Shown here: positions 27,129 through 35,827 of the stretch, one piece after another
Position numbering within the stretch: the stretch's first letter is position 1
Layout: every line of letters starts with the position of its first letter
NCBI GenBank assembly: GCA_011065045.1
Contig: JAAKFN010000003.1
Span: 1 to 41,900, forward strand
Direction: 5' to 3'
Length of the DNA: 41,900 bases
Source: Candidatus Anoxychlamydiales bacterium
GTDB lineage: Bacteria; Chlamydiota; Chlamydiia; Chlamydiales; SM23-39
Program-made: the position numbers and the translations under genes
Notes under the pieces: model-generated
What the model was told of the DNA's origin: nothing
Database searches by the model: none
Seen by the model: the letters and a program-made list of their open reading frames with translations, nothing else

Positions 27129-28485
27129 CTTCAAAAAATTTTATATTTTACTCATCTTCGCAAGCTCTGTTTTTTTTAACTCTATTTTTGCAAATGAAGA
27201 AATAGAAGTATCCCTGTCCACAAAAAACTCGATAAAGCCTCTATACCTATCAAAAATTTTTAACGAAGGCTCTGAATTTGAAAACTCTTATTTAGAAAAT
27301 TTAGCGAAAGTTTTGAAATTTGATTTAAATAATAGTGGTTTTACAAAAGTTTTAAAAAATGAATATCAAAATGATTTTAAAATATCGCATTTCGATACAG
27401 ACATAGCATTTGATCCAGCATTTTGGAACAATAAAAAAATAGCGATTGTTGTTAAATCTCAAGTAATGAAAAAAACTTTAAAAACTTTTGTATACAATGC
27501 AAATAATAATATCTTAAAAACATTTGAATTAGAGCTTTCTGGCAATTTAAACATCGACAGAGCGAAAATCCACTCACTTTGTGATAATATTCAAGAGATT
27601 TTATTTGGACAAAAAGGTATTTTTACATCAAAAATACTATATTCAGTTAGATCAAAAAACGAACTTAACAAAAATCTTAAATGGCAATCTGAGATATGGA
27701 TCTCCGATATCGATGGTGAAAATGCAAAAAAATTAACTAATCAACACAGCTATTTAGTTCATCCAATTTTTATTCCAAATAACAAAAACGAATATCTTTA
27801 TATCTCATATTTAAATGGCCCTCCAAAAATTCATAAAAGCTCAATTACAAATCAAAAAGAGAGTAAGCCTCTTATAAAATTAAGAGGGAATCAACTACTT
27901 CCCGCTATTTCAAAAAATGGAGATAAATTAGCTTTTATAAGTGATGCAGCAGGAGGCCCAGATCTTTTTTTACAACATTTCGATGATAACTTTCTGCCAA
28001 TTGGAAAACCTCTTCAGCTTTTCTCATATCCAAGATCTACCCAAGCATCTCCATCATTTTCACCAGATGGTCAAAAGCTTGCTTTTGTATCTGATAAAGA
28101 CGGAGCTGTTAGAATATATGTAATTGCTATTTCAGATAATGCTTATACAAGAAAAAGACCCGTTGCACATTTAATTACAAGAAAAAACAGAGAAAATGTA
28201 ACTCCTTCTTGGTCAAAAGATGGTAAAAAATTAGCTTTTAGTGCTAAAATTAATAATATCAGGCAAATATGTATATATGACTTTGAAAAAAACGAAGAAT
28301 GGCAACTAACTCATGGAAATAAAAACAAAGAAAATCCTTTTTGGGCAAATGATAATCTACATCTTGTATACAACACCGAAGATATAACTGAAACAGAGCT
28401 ATATTTAATAAATATAAACCAAAAAGAAGCTGTAAAAATTACAAAAAATGAAGGGAAAAAAAGATTTCCTTCTTTTGAACCCTAA
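27121..28485 (+). CDS. tolB: Tol-Pal system protein TolB
   Basis: Beta-propeller repeats ([59 protein letters not shown]). Confidence 0.93.
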   Translation: MINFKKFYILLIFASSVFFNSIFANEEIEVSLSTKNSIKPLYLSKIFNEGSEFENSYLENLAKVLKFDLNNSGFTKVLKNEYQNDFKISHFDTDIAFDPAFWNNKKIAIVVKSQVMKKTLKTFVYNANNNILKTFELELSGNLNIDRAKIHSLCDNIQEILFGQKGIFTSKILYSVRSKNELNKNLKWQSEIWISDIDGENAKKLTNQHSYLVHPIFIPNNKNEYLYISYLNGPPKIHKSSITNQKESKPLIKLRGNQLLPAISKNGDKLAFISDAAGGPDLFLQHFDDNFLPIGKPLQLFSYPRSTQASPSFSPDGQKLAFVSDKDGAVRIYVIAISDNAYTRKRPVAHLITRKNRENVTPSWSKDGKKLAFSAKINNIRQICIYDFEKNEEWQLTHGNKNKENPFWANDNLHLVYNTEDITETELYLININQKEAVKITKNEGKKRFPSFEP

Positions 28486-28517
28486 AAATTAATATAGGGA
28501 AAACTTAAGGGCAATTT

Positions 28518-29195
28518 ATGAAAAAAATATTTACTTTATTTTTTATCTCTACACTACTTGTTTTAACAAGTTGCGAAAGATCTTCAGATACTTGGGAAAA
28601 TGTAAAAACGGCAAGTAGATACCTAAAAAAGGGAATAAATTCTCTCTGGGGGAAAGACTCTAATTCATACTGGGCACAAAATGAAGAAGATTTTAAAGGA
28701 CCAGATGATGATGATTTTATTCCATTAAATGAAAAAGATTTAAAAGGCGGATTTTCTTCATCAGATAAGAACTTTGCTCAACCAAAAGAAAATTTTGGAG
28801 AAGGCGGAGTTCCTAGTTTTGATAATTTTATAACACCTTCTCATTTAGCATCTATTTTTAAAAAGGTCCATTTTCTAACAGATGATCATGTGCTCAGAGA
28901 TAAAGAAGATTTAATCATCATCCAGAAAATTGCAAATTATATGAAAAAAACCCCAAATGTCTATTTAAATATTGAAGGACATTGCGATGAAAGAGCATCT
29001 GCTGCATATAACATGGCGCTTGGAACTAGAAGATCTAATCATTTAAGAGTTCTTTTAATAAAACACGGTGTAGATTTTAACAAAATTTACACAGTATCAT
29101 ATGGAAGAGAAAAACCTCTAGTAATGGGCCATACTTCGCAAGACTGGCACTTAAATAGACGTGGTGAATTTAAAATATTTGAAAAGCAAAGATAA
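28518..29195 (+). CDS. pal: Peptidoglycan-associated lipoprotein Pal
   Basis: Lipobox LVLTSC; OmpA-type NIEGHCDERASAAYNMALGTRRSNHLRVLL...YTVSYGREKPLV. Confidence 0.94.
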   Translation: MKKIFTLFFISTLLVLTSCERSSDTWENVKTASRYLKKGINSLWGKDSNSYWAQNEEDFKGPDDDDFIPLNEKDLKGGFSSSDKNFAQPKENFGEGGVPSFDNFITPSHLASIFKKVHFLTDDHVLRDKEDLIIIQKIANYMKKTPNVYLNIEGHCDERASAAYNMALGTRRSNHLRVLLIKHGVDFNKIYTVSYGREKPLVMGHTSQDWHLNRRGEFKIFEKQR

Positions 29196-29204
29196 TCGTC
29201 AATC

Positions 29205-29226
29205 GCCCCTCCCTAAAGGAAGGGGC
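29205..29226. repeat. GC-rich imperfect hairpin in the pal-LysM intergenic region
   Basis: GCCCCTCCCTAAAGGAAGGGGC within a notably GC-rich patch (about 29203-29268) in an AT-rich context. Confidence 0.7.
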
Positions 29227-29300
29227 TTGAACCGTGAGGATCAGGGGCAACAGGTTGACCAGAAGACAAATAAAAGGAGTTTTTTTTAATGTTTGTAAAC

Positions 29301-29963
29301 ATGAAAACAACAAAATTTTTCTCAATTGCTATTTTAGCAATATCTTTAAGCGCGTGCTCTCCTATGAAATCTTCACCTAAAGAAGAAAAGCACCAGTTAG
29401 AGCTAACATTGCATGAGCTCCAAACAAATCTAGATGATTTAAGACATGACATTAACTGTTTTCATACCGAGATGCAAATAGTTGATGGCAAAGTTAAACA
29501 TCAAGAAGATGCAACTCAAAATTTAAAGCAGCAACATTTAGAAAAACTTCAGTTAAAAATTGAAAATCTTACAAAACTATTTAGTGACATGGAAAATAAA
29601 ATTTCCATATTTGAAACCAAATCACATAGTTTAAACTCCAATTTTTCAAGTTTATCAAATCATGCAAATGAAACAACCCTAGCCCTTACCCAACACAAAG
29701 ACAAAATAAATGAACTTGAAAAGATCATTTTAAAACAAAACACTAGATTAGAAGATATTGCAAAAGTTAAGACCACGCTAGAAGATATTGTAAAAACTAT
29801 AAAATCCAATAGCTCCAACTATCTAATTTATAAAGTTAAAGCTAAAGACTCTTTAGAGAAAATTGCTAAAATTAATAACGTAACTGTGGATTCAATAAAA
29901 CATCTAAATAATTTAGAAAATGATCTTATCGTAGTAGGACAAAAACTTAAAATTCCAAAGTAA
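29301..29963 (+). CDS. LysM-domain lipoprotein with coiled coil
   Basis: Signal and lipobox LAISLSACS, long coiled-coil, C-terminal LysM YKVKAKDSLEKIAKINNVTVDSIKHLNNLENDLIVVGQKLKIPK. Track starts at 29289. Confidence 0.85.
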   Translation: MKTTKFFSIAILAISLSACSPMKSSPKEEKHQLELTLHELQTNLDDLRHDINCFHTEMQIVDGKVKHQEDATQNLKQQHLEKLQLKIENLTKLFSDMENKISIFETKSHSLNSNFSSLSNHANETTLALTQHKDKINELEKIILKQNTRLEDIAKVKTTLEDIVKTIKSNSSNYLIYKVKAKDSLEKIAKINNVTVDSIKHLNNLENDLIVVGQKLKIPK

Positions 29964-29973
29964 GAGAAAATAT

Positions 29974-31008
29974 ATGAAAAACATAAAATATTTTTCTATA
30001 TTTTTTTTAGCTGTATTAGCTATGTCAACTGCAAGCGCCAGACATGAAAATTATAAAACTAAACCTAAATGCCCAACACCATGCTCATGTGATATCCCAA
30101 AACCTCCTGAAGCATCCGCTTATAATCAAAGCGCAAGAGTCGGTGTTTGTAAAGCTAAAGATGCTTTTGTAACAGGCTCATTTATATATTGGGAAGCTTT
30201 AGAGCAAGGCTTTTACCTTGTTTTATTAAGAGACAATAGTTCTACTCCGACAAGACAACAAGCTATTAATATCAATTATACATTTGATCCTGGTTTTAAA
30301 GTAGGACTTGGATACAACTTGAAATATGATGATTGGACTACTTATGTAGAATACACGCACTTTCATTCAAAAAATAGCTTTTCAAAGACAAGACCTTCTT
30401 GGGCAACTAGCCAAACAATTTATTGGTTTGAACCCAATACTCTTGCAAACGAATATAGAGCAGATTTAAAAATAGAGTTAGACATTCTAGACTTAGAACT
30501 ATCTCGCTCAGAATATCGAGGAAAAAAGCTTATTTTTAGCCCATTTTGGGGAGTTAAAGGAGGCTTCATAGATCAATCCTTTTCTTTTAGAGCTATATTT
30601 AATTCATCTTCTCTTTCTAACACAATAAAATCTGATTCATGGTTAATAGGCCCTAGAATTGGAGTTTATACAAAATGGCTCCTTGGCAAAGGTTTTTCTC
30701 TAAATGGAAAAGCGGCGGGAAGTTTAAGTTATCAAAAATTTCATAATATGAGCGCATCTTTTCAAAATATGAAAATCGATAATGACTTTGTAGTCTCCCC
30801 TATTGTTGAAATGCTTCTTGGGTTTAAGTGGGAATCTTATTTTGATAAAAATTATTGGCACTTTGATATCTTTGCAGGATATGAACTGCAAGTTTTATGG
30901 AATCAAAACATGATAATTAAAGAAAGAATTTTTGCAGCAAATGTTAATGTAGATTCAGAGCAACTAACCCTACATGGTTTAAACATAACTGCAAAATTTG
31001 ATTTTTAA
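29974..31008 (+). CDS. Outer membrane protein, MOMP-like / Lpg1974-type porin family candidate
   Basis: Signal peptide MKNIKYFSIFFLAVLAMSTASA; Cys-rich N-terminus (KCPTPCSCDIP); VTGSFIYWEALEQG, FDPGFKVGLGYNLKYDDW, YVEYTHFHS; C-terminal KFDF. Confidence 0.8.
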   Translation: MKNIKYFSIFFLAVLAMSTASARHENYKTKPKCPTPCSCDIPKPPEASAYNQSARVGVCKAKDAFVTGSFIYWEALEQGFYLVLLRDNSSTPTRQQAININYTFDPGFKVGLGYNLKYDDWTTYVEYTHFHSKNSFSKTRPSWATSQTIYWFEPNTLANEYRADLKIELDILDLELSRSEYRGKKLIFSPFWGVKGGFIDQSFSFRAIFNSSSLSNTIKSDSWLIGPRIGVYTKWLLGKGFSLNGKAAGSLSYQKFHNMSASFQNMKIDNDFVVSPIVEMLLGFKWESYFDKNYWHFDIFAGYELQVLWNQNMIIKERIFAANVNVDSEQLTLHGLNITAKFDF

Positions 31009-31046
31009 TGTTTGAAAACACCTAATGCATACTAATAATGCATTCT

Positions 31047-31083
31047 AAAAAACCGAAAAATATCATGTTTTTTGGTTTTTTTT
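31047..31083 (+). terminator. Putative Rho-independent terminator after the OMP gene
   Basis: AAAAAACCGAAAAA-tatcatg-TTTTTTGGTTTTTTTT stem-loop with T-run. Confidence 0.75.
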
Positions 31084-31251
31084 ACCTTCTGTGGTAGTTT
31101 TTTTCGCTTCTTCCATATAGACCAAAACTAAATAATAATGTTATGTTTCAAATATTTTATACTATGCTTTCCCCTTAAAAGGAACTCATTCTTGCTGTAA
31201 GCCATTTATCAAGAAAATACTTTAATTTAACCATTTAAACAATTAATTATA

Positions 31252-31280
31252 TTGACTTAAACGATTTCTTACTATATAAT
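31252..31280 (+). promoter_or_regulatory. Near-consensus sigma70-type promoter
   Basis: TTGACT (31252-31257), 17-nt spacer, TATAAT (31275-31280); about 50 nt upstream of the ATG at 31337. Confidence 0.8.
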
Positions 31281-31336
31281 AACTGTATTAGCAATGTTAT
31301 AAACATATAATACTAAATTAATAGGAAATAATAACA

Positions 31337-33301
31337 ATGAGTGTAAGTGAAACAAAATCAGTGCCTATATCCGATGCCTCTACTAGAGCTATTGACTCAA
31401 ATTTTCACTTGAAATGCTCTTTGGATGAAGATGGTAAAATAAGCAGTTTAGCAATTGATAGAATCCCTTTAATTGGTGATGGCAAAGTTTTAACGGGCAA
31501 AGATCTATCTGAGACTTCAGTCGACTCTCTAAAAAAAGCTCTAGAAGAAGTCTTTAAAGACGATAGTGAAAAATTCCCAAAGAATAAAGAATTTAAAATC
31601 AAATCTTCAGATAAAGATTTGATGGTCTCAACAAAAAATCCAAAACAATTCTATCTTATAACAAAAATTATATATGCTTGTTTTAGAAAATCTCTGCCAA
31701 TTATTAATGAGACAAAAGCCTCTAAAATAACAGATTCTTCTGCTTGCAAAATTTTTAATATTCAAGAAGCGCATCAAAACACTTTAATAGATAACACAGA
31801 AGCACTAATAACTGAAATACCCAAACTAACCTTTAAGCATAATATTGCACAGCTTAAAGCCGAACCAAATGCGAATAAAACTTATGTAAAACTACTTCTC
31901 ACTGCTTTAACAATTGGACTTCTTGCCGGAATTATCGGAGTTGGCGCTATTTTACCTCACTTTGGAATACCTTATCTAACTAGCCTTGCAATTCCAGGCA
32001 TACCTGCCTCTTTAGCCATTCCCCTTATAGGTATTGGCTTAACTACCTTCTCATTATATGCAGCTTTAAAAATAGCTGCTAAAAAATCCGAAAAAGCAAA
32101 GGATTACTTAGATGCTATCGGGCTTTTAAAAAGTAATCTATTTTTAGAGAGTAATTTAAATGATGTTATAAATACTGCACTCTTCATTTTAATGCCGCTT
32201 ACTATGATACATGCTCCATGGTTTGCAACTCTACAAGGATGCTTGGCATATCCAACAGGAGCTCTACTTATAGCTTCTGGTATATATCAATTAGGTGAGT
32301 CTATCACTAGTCTGATAAATAATAGAAAGATTAAAGATAACAAAGAGATGATGGTATCTATGCTTAACATTTTATGCTCAATCTCTGTTATTACCATGGG
32401 TCTTTTAACAGCTGCTGGATTAATAAACTCTCCAATAACTATCGCTGTAATGGGTATTTTCGGAGGTTTAATGGTGAGCGTAAACGCTTATAATCTCAAA
32501 AAATCTTATGATCAATACAAAAAGATAAAAAAGATTGATGAAGGAAACGCAGAAGATATTTTTAACTATTTGAAAAACCGACTATCTTTAAATACAGATG
32601 AAATAAAAAGTCTCAAAGATAAAATTGATAACATGTCAGAAAAAGAAATTATTGATTGGATTACAAAAAACAACAAAAACTTTGAAAAAGAGCAAGCTGA
32701 AATTTTCAAAAAAATAAAAGAAGCGCTAGAAACTGCAAAAGAAATAGATAAAGAAGAGATCTTAAAAGATGCAGGAAAAATAATGCTTATTGAAGAGAGA
32801 AAAAACGCAACCGAATCAAAAATTGAGAGATTAGGATCTCTTATAACAAAAGAGACTCTAATAAAACCACTCGAGAATCTTTATGAAAATACAAAGAGCC
32901 CAAAAGACAATGAAGAAGATTTAATAGCTCTTTTCGCTACTATAAAAAAAGAGATTAAAGCAAAAACAATAGCTGAGGCAATCAAATTCGTAGTTATAAA
33001 CGTTCCTTTAATGGTTATTCCATTTTTAAATATAGCTAAATTGATAAATGTAGCTTTATATGACTATTTGATGGCAGCTGGACTTTTCTCAAATATAGCA
33101 GTAAACATAACACCAAGATATAGAAACATTCCTCCAGCAATGATAAAAAAGGTATTGGATATCAATAATGCGCTAGAAACTGAAGAATATCTTAAATACA
33201 AAAATTCAATATCAAATCCTAGTGAAAAATCAGATGATGAAACATCTGAAAAAATCAAAGACGTCGCTAAAAGCGCTATAAATGAAAAAATGATTGCCTA
33301 A
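31337..33301 (+). CDS. Large hypothetical membrane protein (Inc-like candidate)
   Basis: 654 aa with paired long hydrophobic segments (LLLTALTIGLLAGIIGVGAIL...IPASLAIPLIGIGLTTFSLYAALKI; VITMGLLTAAGLI..ITIAVMGIFGGLMVSV) and charged helical C-terminal part; no Sec signal. Confidence 0.7.
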   Translation: MSVSETKSVPISDASTRAIDSNFHLKCSLDEDGKISSLAIDRIPLIGDGKVLTGKDLSETSVDSLKKALEEVFKDDSEKFPKNKEFKIKSSDKDLMVSTKNPKQFYLITKIIYACFRKSLPIINETKASKITDSSACKIFNIQEAHQNTLIDNTEALITEIPKLTFKHNIAQLKAEPNANKTYVKLLLTALTIGLLAGIIGVGAILPHFGIPYLTSLAIPGIPASLAIPLIGIGLTTFSLYAALKIAAKKSEKAKDYLDAIGLLKSNLFLESNLNDVINTALFILMPLTMIHAPWFATLQGCLAYPTGALLIASGIYQLGESITSLINNRKIKDNKEMMVSMLNILCSISVITMGLLTAAGLINSPITIAVMGIFGGLMVSVNAYNLKKSYDQYKKIKKIDEGNAEDIFNYLKNRLSLNTDEIKSLKDKIDNMSEKEIIDWITKNNKNFEKEQAEIFKKIKEALETAKEIDKEEILKDAGKIMLIEERKNATESKIERLGSLITKETLIKPLENLYENTKSPKDNEEDLIALFATIKKEIKAKTIAEAIKFVVINVPLMVIPFLNIAKLINVALYDYLMAAGLFSNIAVNITPRYRNIPPAMIKKVLDINNALETEEYLKYKNSISNPSEKSDDETSEKIKDVAKSAINEKMIA

Positions 33302-33412
33302 TTTTTTCTGTTATTTTTAAAAATTTAACAATTTCTTAATTTTTTCCTTTTTTTTTAAAAACTTCCAATTTATTCTAATGTATACCGGTGATATAATATC
33401 TTTGAGGAGCAT

Positions 33413-34102
33413 ATGAGTCAAAAAAAACGTATCTTGTTAATAGAAGATGAAGAAAATTCAGCAGCGCTTATAAAATTGCAAGCAGAAAACCTGGACTACC
33501 AACTTCATGTTGAAGTAGATGGTATCAATGGATTTAGAGCTATTGAAAGAGAACAACCCGATCTAGTTATTTTAGATATTTGGTTGCCAGGACAAAATGG
33601 GTTTGATATTGTAAGAAAAATAAAAAATTCATCTGAGCTAAAAAGAACTCCTTTGATTATTCTTTCAGAAAAAAATGAAGAGCTAGATATCGTTTTAGGA
33701 TTAGAGCTCGGCGCTGACGATTATATTACTAAACCATTTTCTGTAAAAATTTTATTTTCAAAAATTAAAGCAATCCTTAGAAGAAAAAAAGAGAGCTCAA
33801 AAATATTGAAAAATATAGTTTTTTCAGATTTTACTTTAGAAGTTGATAAATATATTTTAAGAAAAGGACAAAAAGAGATTCCTCTTACATTGTCTGAGTT
33901 CGGGATATTAAAAAGACTTCTTTCTCATAAAAATCAAGTTTTATCTAGATCTCAACTTTTAGATGATATCAATAACGATGACGCATTTATTGTTGATAGA
34001 AACATAGATGTTCATATAGCTTCGCTTAGAAAAAAACTAGGAACGCATTCTCTTATTGAAACGGTTAGAGGAATCGGTTATCGCTACAAAGAAACTCTCT
34101 AA
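33413..34102 (+). CDS. OmpR/PhoB-family response regulator
   Basis: REC domain KRILLIEDEENS, LVILDIWLPG, YITKPFS; winged-helix C-terminus LTLSEFGILKRLL...VDVHIASLRKKLG..IETVRGIGYRYK-like. Confidence 0.95.
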   Translation: MSQKKRILLIEDEENSAALIKLQAENLDYQLHVEVDGINGFRAIEREQPDLVILDIWLPGQNGFDIVRKIKNSSELKRTPLIILSEKNEELDIVLGLELGADDYITKPFSVKILFSKIKAILRRKKESSKILKNIVFSDFTLEVDKYILRKGQKEIPLTLSEFGILKRLLSHKNQVLSRSQLLDDINNDDAFIVDRNIDVHIASLRKKLGTHSLIETVRGIGYRYKETL

Positions 34103-34157
34103 TTTTAAACTAGACATTTTAATTAATTAGTATTATTCATTATTCTTAAAGTAGCAT

Positions 34158-34178
34158 ATAATTTTATGTTAAAATTAT
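34158..34178. repeat. Perfect 9-bp AT-only inverted repeat upstream of lipoprotein gene
   Basis: ATAATTTTA-TGT-TAAAATTAT. Confidence 0.5.
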
Positions 34179-34209
34179 GATATTTTATAAGTTTTGGAGG
34201 CGAAAAAAC

Positions 34210-34614
34210 ATGAAAAAAATATATCTCATTTTATCTCTAATTGGATTAATCGTAGTTGGCTGTGAGAGTAAAACTTCCACAGGAGCTACTACAAGATTAG
34301 AATCTAGATCTTCTACTATAGCGAGCTCTAAAGCTACATCAGGAGCTCTTGTTGGAGCTGCTTTAGATGAGCAAGATAGAAAAATCATGGAAAAAACATC
34401 TCCTCGAACAGTTGAAAGAATGGATAGAAAAGAGCCTCTTACTATTAATGATATTATTAAGTTATCTCAAGGTGGAGTGAGTGATGATACAATTATAAGA
34501 TATATTCAAGAGACAAAAACCACATATAACCTATCTCAAGCGCAAATAAACAGACTTCAAGAAGCAGGGGTTTCTCAAAGAGTTATAAATTACATGGTTG
34601 ATACCGGAATCTAA
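34210..34614 (+). CDS. Small lipoprotein
   Basis: MKKIYLILSLIGLIVVGCES lipobox; preceded by GGAGG. Track extends the start to 34177. Confidence 0.75.
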   Translation: MKKIYLILSLIGLIVVGCESKTSTGATTRLESRSSTIASSKATSGALVGAALDEQDRKIMEKTSPRTVERMDRKEPLTINDIIKLSQGGVSDDTIIRYIQETKTTYNLSQAQINRLQEAGVSQRVINYMVDTGI

Positions 34615-34719
34615 ATTTGCACATTAAAAAAAAAGATTTTTGGATGTCTTTGATTTTCTCTTTTCAAAATATCAAATTTTTGCAAGCATAACTATATAAA
34701 ACATATTAAAGGTGCAAAA

Positions 34720-35742
34720 TTGAACATTCACTTAGATAGTGAGGTTTATAGATTCAATCAGGTTTTTTTTCAAAAAAAAGCTAATAAAAATTATAATCAA
34801 ACAACCAAGCAATTAAAAAAAATCATCAAATCTTTTTTTATTTTTAATATCAGTTTTTTTTCTCTTTTTTTAGTTGAAATCATATTGTTTGCTCTATTGT
34901 TTTCAGTTTTTAGCTCATCTGTTATCTTAGCCCTTGTATTAGCTAGTATGTTTTTAACAAGTTTTACCTACCTTGTTTTACTTTTTTATTTTCAATCTAA
35001 AAAAACAGAACAGTTAACTAACCTAAAAGATCATTTTATTAAAGTTTGTAAAAGGGCTTTATCGATTCCAATCGGCTCTGCTGAGCATCATTTAACAATA
35101 GCATTAGCTGCTTTGAAGCTCACAGATAATCTAAATGAAAATGAATTATTGAAATTACCAAAAATTGTTTTTAAAATTTTTAAAAAACTTGAATCCTTTT
35201 TAATAAAAGAAGATGTATTTAAATTTAAAGAATCTCTTCTAATTGCAGCTATTTTAGAGCACCTAAATCAGCTAAAAATAACTCCAACAGATCTAGAAGT
35301 ACATACATCTCTGACAAACATCTACACCTCTCTTTTTTCTTTATATAAAAACGCTAGAAATAAAATATTTTTTTCAAAAAATCAAAAAGAGCATTTAGAG
35401 CAAAAATATCTATCTTGCATAAAAATAGCTATTGAAGAATTTAGAGTATTAAATGACTATGCTCCAAACGATCCTTGGATTCATCTGCAGCTTGCTAAAA
35501 ACTACAACAGACTAGATTTAAAAAAAGATGAGCTAAAAGAGTATGAAACCATCTATAAACTCTGCCCAAAAGATAACAATATTTTATTTAAACTCGGCTG
35601 TCTATATTTTGCAACTAAATCAAATTCCAAAGGGCTTAGGGTCTATGAAGAATTAAAAATGAGAGCCTTCAAAGACAGCGATAAACTTTTAGATCTATAT
35701 GAGGTTTACAAAAACTTTGAACTCCTCCAAGAAAACGTATAA
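34720..35742 (+). CDS. Membrane protein with C-terminal TPR-like region
   Basis: 340 aa (TTG start as tracked), two adjacent TM helices, then helical repeats ending NDPWIHLQLAKNYNRLDLKKDELKEYETIYKLCPKDNNILFKLGCLYFATK. Confidence 0.65.
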   Translation: MNIHLDSEVYRFNQVFFQKKANKNYNQTTKQLKKIIKSFFIFNISFFSLFLVEIILFALLFSVFSSSVILALVLASMFLTSFTYLVLLFYFQSKKTEQLTNLKDHFIKVCKRALSIPIGSAEHHLTIALAALKLTDNLNENELLKLPKIVFKIFKKLESFLIKEDVFKFKESLLIAAILEHLNQLKITPTDLEVHTSLTNIYTSLFSLYKNARNKIFFSKNQKEHLEQKYLSCIKIAIEEFRVLNDYAPNDPWIHLQLAKNYNRLDLKKDELKEYETIYKLCPKDNNILFKLGCLYFATKSNSKGLRVYEELKMRAFKDSDKLLDLYEVYKNFELLQENV

Positions 35743-35827
35743 AAAAAATTTACTTAATCAAAAAATACATTATCTTTGATTATTTTCTTCTTAAAAGTAT
35801 AATTAGATCAAAAAAGGAAAGAACACT

